Part shown: positions 56,495-64,000 of the stretch, one piece after another | Layout of the letters: each line of letters begins with the position of its first letter | Numbering within the stretch: position 1 is the stretch's first letter | From: Fragilariopsis cylindrus CCMP1102 | Lineage: Eukaryota > Bacillariophyta > Bacillariophyceae > Bacillariales > Bacillariaceae | DNA: 64,000 nt | Reading direction: 5' to 3' | NCBI GenBank assembly: GCA_900095095.1 | Contig: FMBT01000452.1 | Location: forward strand, 1 to 64,000 | Made by a program: the position numbers and the translations under genes | The notes under the pieces: model-generated | Told to the model about the DNA's origin: nothing | The model's input: only the letters and a program-made list of their open reading frames with translations | Database searches by the model: none

Positions 56495-58147
56495 TTAGGA
56501 CGAGAACGGTGGTGGTGGTATAATTCGTACTTTACGATTCGGTCCAGCATCTGGTGGACAGGTGACCATAAATCGTTGTCCATTTGCATTGACAGTAAAT
56601 TGCATACCAGGATAGATATTAGGTGGTATGGTGACTAAGAATGTTTTTGGTGTATGCGCGCCACTGGATATAGAATTCCGATTCACATTCCGAACTTCGG
56701 GTGTCATCGGTACAGCACCACCCGATGTGGCAAACGAAAAGAAAAAGGCGTCCGTATCCAAGGAAGAATACATGCTGTCATTGCTAGAAGAATGTACGCC
56801 CGAAATGTCAGCCGAACCCAGAATAGTGACTCCTTCGGAAGAGCCACCGACAATTGTTATTAGATCCGTGTATACCTTGTCGGTTCGAATCATTTGGTTA
56901 GTACTGCATCCTCGATGCAAATCTGCGCACTGAAATTTCACCGTCGCGCAATTAGCGCCATGCATTTCAATCTTTAGGAGCGGCACATTCCAGTTTTTCC
57001 TTTGAATGCCAACAATCACTCGCTGCAAAATTGATTTTGGAAAGGACACGATATTGACCTTGCCACTTCCTTTTGGTTGCAGACATCCAATCTGGCTACC
57101 ATCATCCGATGTTGCCGTTAGATTATTCCTTGAAAGGAAAAAAGTAGACTTGTCTTCTACCGAGACGGACATGTCAATCGCACAATGCCATCGCCAACCG
57201 AGACTCCACAGCTCTTGCAAAACACCACATACGAGCTTAGCAGAGGCAATGTTTTCCTCCGTCGTGTGTGGGTACCAAGGCCGACCAACACATTTGATTT
57301 GTCGGGAATCTTGAAAGTTATTCGTTGCACTGACGCCTCTTCTCCAGTGCTTGCGAACGGCACTCTCAAAGGCAGACCGCGACACCTCATCAGACGATCC
57401 AATGAGCCGAATCTTGTGCATGCGTTCTAGCGCGACGGCACAAAACTCGGACTTTGGTTGCTCGAACCCCAACCCATCACGAAAGAAGAGGAGTGAATCG
57501 GCATCATAGTCAGAGGTGGTACAGTCAAAGGGTACAACTCGAATCCATCCGTTGGATTCCATGTATCTCAACATACTGATAACAAGCTTGCATACATCAA
57601 TGTGCTTTGAATTGCTTGTTTCCATGGCCATCCAAGGTCGACCATTTAGTTTATAGCCACGTAGGCCATACTTGTTGTTCACGGATACACCGTACTTCCA
57701 GTTGGTGGAAAGAATTCGTCCGAAAGCTTCAATTTCAGATTCTGGTAGTTGAACGATGCGCACCTTGTCAACGTGACCCAGTTGAAGACAGGCGAGTTGT
57801 GTTTGCCGATCCTCGGGGTCCTTCTGAAAGAATAACGTCCCTGCCGAGGCGCCGACAATGTTAAGATCTGCGCAGCACAAAAGTTGCATATGTTGTCGTT
57901 GCATGGCTTTGACAAGATCTAAGAAAACCTGACGAGACAAGACACTCGCGCCTTGGTGATCAAACCAAATGTTTTGCGATTGAAATTTCAATCGACAGCA
58001 ATCGCCATTACGGAGTGTTTTCAGGGCCTTTTGAAGGTGTGGGTTCGAGACATGCTGAAAGAGCTCCCAATCAGATTTACCAAAGGGTTGAATCAAAGCC
58101 TTGCTCCCACTGTACCGATACAGTGAAATTGTCTGAACTTCTGGCAT
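56495..58147 (-). CDS. Repeat-domain protein with a C-terminal PPGxxPG-type module, 550 residues
   Basis: The single-exon frame is well balanced in composition, unlike its low-complexity neighbours, and more GC rich. Three to four units of about 110 residues share the pattern: VRIVQLP.../IRLIGSS..., a W-x3-GVS motif (TNWKYGVSVNNKYGLRGYKL; KHWRRGVSATNNFQDSRQIK), a GRPW motif, KLV-x-M/VL, then a GW strand (MESNGWIRVVPFDC; LWSLGWRWHCAIDM) and LFF/FFL. The last about 60 residues (VTIPPNIYPGMQFTVNANGQ then RFMVTCPPDAGP) match a short C-terminal module I have seen repeatedly in diatom hypothetical proteins. I recognise the layout as a conserved eukaryotic uncharacterised repeat but not its function. 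There is no signal peptide or membrane segment, so it should be cytosolic or nuclear. Confidence 0.8.
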   Translation of the reverse strand: MPEVQTISLYRYSGSKALIQPFGKSDWELFQHVSNPHLQKALKTLRNGDCCRLKFQSQNIWFDHQGASVLSRQVFLDLVKAMQRQHMQLLCCADLNIVGASAGTLFFQKDPEDRQTQLACLQLGHVDKVRIVQLPESEIEAFGRILSTNWKYGVSVNNKYGLRGYKLNGRPWMAMETSNSKHIDVCKLVISMLRYMESNGWIRVVPFDCTTSDYDADSLLFFRDGLGFEQPKSEFCAVALERMHKIRLIGSSDEVSRSAFESAVRKHWRRGVSATNNFQDSRQIKCVGRPWYPHTTEENIASAKLVCGVLQELWSLGWRWHCAIDMSVSVEDKSTFFLSRNNLTATSDDGSQIGCLQPKGSGKVNIVSFPKSILQRVIVGIQRKNWNVPLLKIEMHGANCATVKFQCADLHRGCSTNQMIRTDKVYTDLITIVGGSSEGVTILGSADISGVHSSSNDSMYSSLDTDAFFFSFATSGGAVPMTPEVRNVNRNSISSGAHTPKTFLVTIPPNIYPGMQFTVNANGQRFMVTCPPDAGPNRKVRIIPPPPFSS

Positions 58148-58523
58148 TGCGTTTTAGAGTATAAAGGCGGACGTTGAAAGTTGGAAGAAAGAACTATTAG
58201 AAAAAGAGTGAGGAATCCCATCGTCAGTATTCTTCCTTCTTCTTCTTCTTCTTCTTAACTTCAATATCAATCGCTTGTTGCACATAAAAGTGGATTCTGT
58301 AAACAGTGATTTAGTTATGACCGTTATTTAAAACAGTTAAGTCGCCAAAAAAATTGTTGTCCGTAATTAAGTCTTGATACGTTTCCTTCCTGTAGAACAA
58401 AAATTTCTTTTCCAACACTACCGTAGTACCACTTTGTGCGTTACACCCCTCAAACAGTCATCATTTTTTTGAATTTTCGCGCCGGGTGAACTAGCGAAAC
58501 GCATAAATAATTCTCCACGTGGA
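58148..58523. other. Intergenic region, no gene seen
   Basis: Upstream flank of the 550-residue protein gene. It has a CTTCTT tract at 58232-58256. The phrase GTACCACTTTGTGCGTTACA and CCCCTCAAACAGTCAT (58428-58464) recurs in degenerate form at 13020-13060, near copy A of the large repeat. Confidence 0.45.
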
Positions 58524-58785
58524 ACTAGTCATTAATATAAAGACTAAATCATGCCCACAATTTTACTAGTATTTTGTTAGTCTAGTATGTTATAACAACT
58601 TTAGCATCAAGTATATACACATAAATAGTCATTTTTTTGGAGAAAAAATAGGATAGGAAGTTTACAATTGATCTATTGGTTGGAGAATAGTTATATTCCT
58701 TAGTCTTGTAAGCTTACTGGTATCTCATAACGTAGGCTCATACACAGCACACATTTTAGGGATTTAAAATGTATGTGTACACACA

Positions 58786-59950
58786 ACAAAATATCTCATT
58801 TGAAAGTATTACAGAGGACAACACATTCTGGACTGTGTGCACTAGCATTCTTATAGTATACTAGAAAATTGTAGTTGCCTCCTACCACTTTTTTGTTCCT
58901 GTGGTTGTTGAATAAATTACAATCCGCTGTTGTGGAAGGTACACAAACAACAAGATTTTTGACCAAAATGAACAACAATATATCTTATTTGAAAGTGTTG
59001 CAGAGGACTCACCTTCTGGGCCGTGTGCACTAGCATTCTTATAGTATATTAGAACATTGTAGTTGCCTCCTACCACTTTTTTGTTCCTGTGGTTGTTGAA
59101 TAAATTACAATCCGCTGTTGTGGAAGGTACACAAACAACAAGATTTTTGACCAAAATGAACAACAATATATCTTATTTCAAAGTATTGCAGAGGACAACA
59201 CATTCTGGACTGTGTGCACTAGCATTCTTATAGTATATTAGAACATTGTAGTTGCCTCCTACCACTTTTCTGTTCCTGTGGTAGTTGAATAAATTACAAT
59301 CAGCTGTTGTGGAAGGTACACAAACAACAAGATTTTTGACCAAAATGAACAACAGTATATCTTATTTCAAAGTATTACAGAGGACAACACATTCTGGGCC
59401 GTGTGCACTAGCATTCTTATAGTATATTAGAACATTGTAGTTGCCTCCTACCACTTTTCTGTTCCTGTGGTTGTTGAATAAATTACAATCCGCTGTTGTG
59501 GAAGGTACACAAACAACAAGATTTTTGACCAAAATGAACAACAATATATCTTATTTGAAAGTGTTGCAGAGGACTCACCTTCTGGGCCGTGTGCACTAGC
59601 ATTCTTATAGTATATTAGAACATTGTAGTTGCCTCCTACCACTTTTTTGTTCCTGTGGTTGTTGAATAAATTACAATCCGCTGTTGTGGAAGGTACACAA
59701 ACAACAAGATTTTTGACCAAAATGAACAACAATATATCTTATTTCAAAGTATTACAGAGGACAACACATTCTGGACTGTGTGCACTAGCATTCTTATAGT
59801 ATATTAGAACATTGTAGTTGCCTCCTACCACTTTTCTGTTCCTGTGGTAGTTGAATAAATTACAATCAGCTGTTGTGGAAGGTACACAAACAACAAGATT
59901 TTTGACCAAAATGAACAACAGTATATCTTATTTGAAAGTGTTGCAATGAC
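58786..59950. repeat. 188-bp satellite array with a trimeric higher-order repeat of 566 bp
   Basis: Six monomers of about 188 bp form two consecutive trimers. The middle and third monomers of the first trimer are nearly identical to those of the second, 566 bp away, and differ from their immediate neighbours (for example TTCTGGGCCGTGTGCACTAG after CTCACC in monomer 2 against ACACATTCTGGACTG in monomer 3, and TGGTAGTTG/ATCAGCTG in monomer 3 against TGGTTGTTG/ATCCGCTG elsewhere). The minus-strand ORFs starting MLFILVKNLVVCVPSTTADC at 59166 and 59732 are products of this periodicity, not genes. Confidence 0.88.
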
Positions 59951-59999
59951 CGTCTGGGCCGTGTGCGCAAAAATCCACAGAGTATTGTGTTTGCCTCCT

Positions 60000-61085
60000 A
60001 CATTCCTGGTGGTTCATCATCACTTGACTAAAGTAATTCTGATTGGCATCATGTTTATCTAACAAATTCTCCAGTGGAGTTTGGTTATATTGGAATACTA
60101 AACAACTTTGAATAATCAGATGAATAACTTCTCCTTAGGTTCTAGAACCAGCATGGTGCACTAAAATACCACCCAGTCATCCATCCTGTACCCATAGGGA
60201 ATGAACCAAGGGTCATGATCCCTCATACATAACTTATTCTTGCCTCCAGAACACCAACATTGTATTTTGGCCAACATGTCATATTTCCATGCCCACAAGT
60301 ACCATTCAGACATAGGCTGCCACAACATCAAAAAAAGGAATTGAACCATGGTTTCAACACCCAGATACCTTCCATATATGCATATGGTCAAAATCAACCA
60401 ACAATGCTTGGAACAGTTGGTGGGGCAGGGAACAATAGAATAGACATAAAATGGCCCAAAATGCACACGTTGCAAACATGTTTGAGATGCTACCACGCCC
60501 ATACCAGGTATGCTGAGTCCCAAATAAAACAGCTAGACATCAACCCAATTCACAAATGTTTTGGATTATATCATTATTTTAGGTAACCATACATATATTT
60601 TGGGTGCCACGGGTCAAAACCCACCGCTACTAAAACACACAATTTCTCTAAGTGCCAAGTGCCTGTGTAATGAAGGCTGTGATGCACCATCAATATAGAC
60701 CTAATAACCTTGAAAGATTATATGGAGCTCAGCATGATACCTATGGGTACAAGGTCCAACTATTGCTTTTTGAGGCTCTAGGGAGGTTAGGAAGGTGTCA
60801 GGGTCATTTAGGCCTCAAAACAGGTGTTTCCCCTTTAGCGCCCACATTAGCTTGGTCCTGCCCATAGCCTGCCAAGTTTATATTCCCTTTGGTGTATATG
60901 GTCATCTCCATGTGCTTACTTTGGGACAATTCATCTTTTTGTGAGTGTGTACTAGGTCACATACCTCCCCAAATGGGTCATTTTCCCATGTCCTAGGCTG
61001 TATCACAGATTTTACCACCTTCCAGTGTAGTGGGAAGAGCACATACCTAGCGCCCCAAAGTCCGGTCCAGGTATCCACCCTATAC
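60000..61085. repeat. Conserved body of the large repeat, copy C
   Basis: It aligns by eye to 34390-35330 through many shared phrases (TGGTTCATCATCACTTGACT, GTTCTAGAACCAGCATGGTG, CCCAGATACCTTCCATATAT, GGTCAAAACCCACC, AGCGCCCCAAAGTCC). The copies differ by substitutions and small indels. No conserved reading frame is apparent. Confidence 0.75.
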
Positions 61086-62351
61086 ATACACCCAAAGTAA
61101 CTGTACAAAAGTAATATGTGTGCAGCTGCTGTTCTATGTGTATCATTCTGCCAATAATGGTCTAGGAGGGAAGGCAAGGTAGGCAATATGTGGGATTTCT
61201 ATTATATATATTATAGATGCTACCATCACTTTTTTCCCTATAAAATTAGTCAGCAACATTTCAAGCATGCATAAGATAATAACAAGAGCCGCTGTAGAAA
61301 AGTAGTATCTGTGCAATTGTTGTTCTACATGTATCTTTTTATTTTAATGCAACAACCAACAGGATGTTATTATATTGCAACCAACATTTTTAGTGAGTGT
61401 GATAGGGAGATGATGCATTGAAACACCAAACAACCATCTCCATACTCCTTTTGATAAGATCAATTGATACAGCTTGTATTTGTCACTGTCATTTCTATAC
61501 ATGAAAATAAGAAATAAACATGCCATCCCACACACAGTAAGATTACACAGGGTAGTAGGTATTTCTTAAACTATTAGTGCTGCACTTGTTCTGGATACAC
61601 TCACATGACCACTAGTTGAATATAGTGTTGAAAATGCAAGTTGAAAGGTATATACTTTGGCTGACTTCAGTGGTTTATGTTTGGTTGTTCAGCTGCAGCA
61701 GTCACAACCCTAAAAAATGTAACAAGTAAAAATATCTCAAAAAACCAATCAAGGACCATACTTAAAATAGTCGCTGTTGGCTGAATAGTGCTCCAACACA
61801 AATTTTGACAGATATTTCCAAACAAATACTCATAAAATATACTAACCCACCTAAAGCCAAAACCATATGGGCATCTGGTCCATATGCAACACCTAGTGCA
61901 AAATTATTTCTAGTGGATTTTAGCTAAAATAGGGTATTTATTGGTTTTTGGTCCTTGACGAAGAAAATAAACCCCTGTTCACCAATATCAACTTTCAGAA
62001 ATGTGAAGATTAAACATATAATGGGTACCATAATTTTATTTTCCGGAAAGAGTTGTTCTAGCAAAAATAATAGCCGCAACAAATTAACTAGTAACATGGT
62101 GCGTTAAAGGCTAGTCATTGTAAAGGAATGTGTGCATGAATTGAAAGATTTCCTACCACATATTTTGGAACCATTATTTGTTACACTTATGGTAAGGTAG
62201 AGGAACTCTCCCTGACTAAAAAGAAGCATTCTCTTGGAAGTTCTACCCTGCTTTGTGTCCTGAACAAGATATCTCATAAAAAGATGATGTGTGCTGTGTG
62301 TGAGCCTACACTGTGAGATACCAGTAGGCTTAGGAGACTAAGGAATATAAC

Positions 62352-62915
62352 ATTCCTTCGATTTTCTAAAATAAAATAATAATTTTTAGTGACACTTTAG
62401 TTCGTCGGTGATGGTTTTTATCTATCTAGTTGTTCCAAAATGGCAATATATTGGAACTTTGATAATACCATTGTCTACAGCAGAAAAAATGTAAGATGGG
62501 CATGCATCTATGATGGAGGAAGGTTAAGCTCTACTTTACTCTACTGTACTCTACGTTGAATCAATCTACGTAACGTAGAATTAATACTACTATTAGCAGT
62601 AATAGTAGAGTAGTTAGCTAAAGTAGGGTGATTATAGTAGAATTGGGTACTGTAATTTAATCTATAAATAGAACTAGCTAGTTAGCTAGCTAGCTAGTTT
62701 GACGTATTGCATATATAATAGTCAGAGTTGCTTCACAATTAATTGCTTCACCATTTCACATCTTTTCACAGTTGCTAAAGTATTTTGTTGACCCTTCTAT
62801 TGTTGAACTACTACCATCAGTAGTACCAGTACCAGTACCAGTACTACCACAACAATCCCAATATCCAGATGTATCATATATTGCATCTGAATCTAATATA
62901 AATTTCATTTCATTC
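62352..62915. other. Intergenic region, nothing recognised
   Basis: The stretch contains CTACTTTACTCTACTGTACT and, some 60 bp on, the partly complementary AGTAGAGTAGTTAGC (near 62603), an imperfect hairpin, plus a TAGCTAGCTAGCTAG run at 62683-62698. No gene. Confidence 0.4.
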
Positions 62916-64000
62916 TTAATTTTTGTGAGTCTTTTTTGTTTTTTCAGTACGTAATGCTAATTTTGCTTCTGCTGGATACGATAAAAATTCAATTGAATCC
63001 TTGGATATAATCCATTTTCCTTTATGATTATGATTATGATTATGAACATTATTATTAGGAACATTATTATTACCGTTTTTGACATCATCATATTTGTCAT
63101 CAGTAGTATCATGGTCATAATCATCAACGTTGCTGCTTATTATTATTGAGGAATCAAAAGAAGCACCGCATTTGATACACCGCTGATTGTCATCTTTCTT
63201 GTCTTTCTTTATATTGTTAGTAGTAGTAGTATTGCTATGCTGACCATTAGTCTTTTGCAGGTTTTTTAGATCCTTTAAGGATCGGCTTCTGCTGCTGTCC
63301 ATTATTCTCTGGTTGCTGCTGCTGCTGTTGCCGCTGCTTTTTATTCTTATTATTATGCAATGACCATAATTGATATACATATTTTTCCATCCGTTTCTTT
63401 TCTTCTAATAGAACATTATTTTGTATCATAATACGTGAAATACAATCATGTGTGGTATTGGCAGTAATATTAGTATTATTATTTGTTTTTGTTTTTACTT
63501 TTGGTGACGACGTTGGAGTTGACGTTGTTGTGTTAGTGTGAGTATTTTGCATTACTTCCTGATTGACAATAGTTTCAATAGTATGAAATAATTCCTTTTG
63601 TGTTTGGAGTTGTATTCTTTCATATAAAATAATAAATAATGTTTCCCAAAAGACATGTTCTTTCATTCGTCCTGGTACTAATCTCATCCGTATTTTGGAG
63701 ACATTCACTGATCTTGACGACGACGATTTTGATGATGACTCTAATATTCGTATACATAAACGTATTAAATCAACATCATGATTATCATGATCATATCGTT
63801 GTTGTTGCTGGTCTTCCTTCTGTTGTTGTAGTGAAGAATTATTACCATTGCAGAAGTAGTTTGGCGATGATGATGATAAATCATTCTTATTTTCATTCTC
63901 ATTTCCTTCCTCTTGCTGCTCTACATTATCATTATTAATTACAGTCTTTTCAAATTCACGATATTTTTTGATTCGAGTAGCAGTGATTCGTATTTCATCA
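62916..64000 (-). CDS. BSD-domain-like protein, 5' part beyond the window, one frame break
   Basis: The frame is open from the right edge (64000) to 63247. After a Gln/Asn-rich linker it reads IRMRLVPGRMKEHVFWETLF and ILYERIQL, matching the F-W core of BSD domains as found in SYAP1/DOS2-type and TFIIH p62 proteins. It stops at 63247, but the next frame, entered at an A6 run near 63267, continues with NLQKTNGQHSN, a CIKCG Cys pair, KGKWIISKDSIEFLSYPAEA and a stop at 62916. The change needs one base fewer here, unlike the other broken genes in the window. The N-terminus lies outside. BSD proteins act in transcription, membrane trafficking or signalling; nothing here decides which. Confidence 0.5.

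Larger units (their letters stand above)
58524..62351. mobile_element. Large TIR-bounded repeat element, copy C (about 3.8 kb)
   Basis: The left end (58524-58752) read on the minus strand is GTGTGCTGTGTATGAGCCTA onward and matches both the right end of this copy (62289-62351) and the right end of copy A (14210-14430). It therefore has terminal inverted repeats; the right TIR of copy C is truncated after about 60 bp. Inside, in order, are a satellite array (58786-59950), a conserved body (60000-61085) and a variable stretch (61085-62288). No transposase or reverse-transcriptase frame was recognised in any of the three copies, so the family is probably non-autonomous. No convincing target duplication was found. 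Confidence 0.65.

Noticed and set aside
58796-59732. Repeated ORFs starting MLFILVKNLVV
   Set aside because: Same reason: periodic products of the 188-bp array.
1-64000. tRNA, rRNA or organelle genes
   Set aside because: No cloverleaf-type sequence with matching arms and no conserved rRNA block was found by eye; a tRNAscan or Infernal run would be needed to exclude small ncRNAs.

Overview
The window is nuclear DNA of a eukaryotic alga, most likely a diatom or a close stramenopile relative. The evidence is GT-AG introns of 66 to 291 bp, a PsbP-family lumenal protein with a signal peptide plus a twin-arginine segment, a CRAL-TRIO protein that ends in a domain resembling the diatom-expanded DUF6824, and AT-rich coding sequence packed with Asn, Gln, Ser and Asp homopolymers. 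I saw no tRNA, rRNA, CRISPR array, bacterial operon or viral gene cluster. The species cannot be named from the sequence alone.

Layout. From 0 to 9.6 kb: a partial ENT-like transporter (-), a PsbP-like protein (+), a multi-pass membrane protein with a 22-nt microexon (-), a 5'-truncated non-LTR retrotransposon with target duplication, and a two-exon cytosine-5 DNA methyltransferase (-). From 9.7 to 14.6 kb is a transposon-rich gap holding a 672-bp hAT-type foldback MITE, a 1-kb TIR element and a degraded copy of a large repeat family. From 14.7 to 32.7 kb is the main gene-bearing stretch: a GT32-like glycosyltransferase (+), a prolyl-4-hydroxylase-like gene (-) split by a 1,919-bp TIR element, a membrane-anchored multicopper oxidase (+), an alpha/beta hydrolase (-), a type II methyltransferase-like protein (+) and a CCCH zinc-finger protein (+). 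From 33.2 to 35.5 kb is a second copy of the large repeat family with a 190-bp satellite array. From 35.6 to 45.2 kb are genes whose reading frames are broken by single-base indels: a second 2OG-Fe(II) oxygenase, a TM/RING-H2 protein, an exostosin-like glycosyltransferase and a secreted cupin. From 45.7 to 58.1 kb: a 121-bp tandem array, a GC-rich secreted protein, two low-complexity ORFs, a sulfotransferase, a CRAL-TRIO/DUF6824-like protein with a 17-nt microexon, a frameshifted IQ-motif ORF and a 550-residue repeat-domain protein. From 58.5 to 62.35 kb is the most complete large repeat, with a higher-order satellite array. The right edge holds part of a BSD-domain protein.

The genes do not form a pathway. 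Several encode secretory-route enzymes (GT32-like and exostosin-like glycosyltransferases, sulfotransferase, prolyl-4-hydroxylase-like enzymes, multicopper oxidase), as expected for a cell that builds an elaborate glycoprotein or polysaccharide surface, but that is only context. The most notable structures are transposable elements: a TA-inserted TIR element inside an otherwise in-frame oxygenase gene, a hAT-like perfect foldback, and a TIR-bounded repeat family carrying satellite arrays with trimeric higher-order structure.
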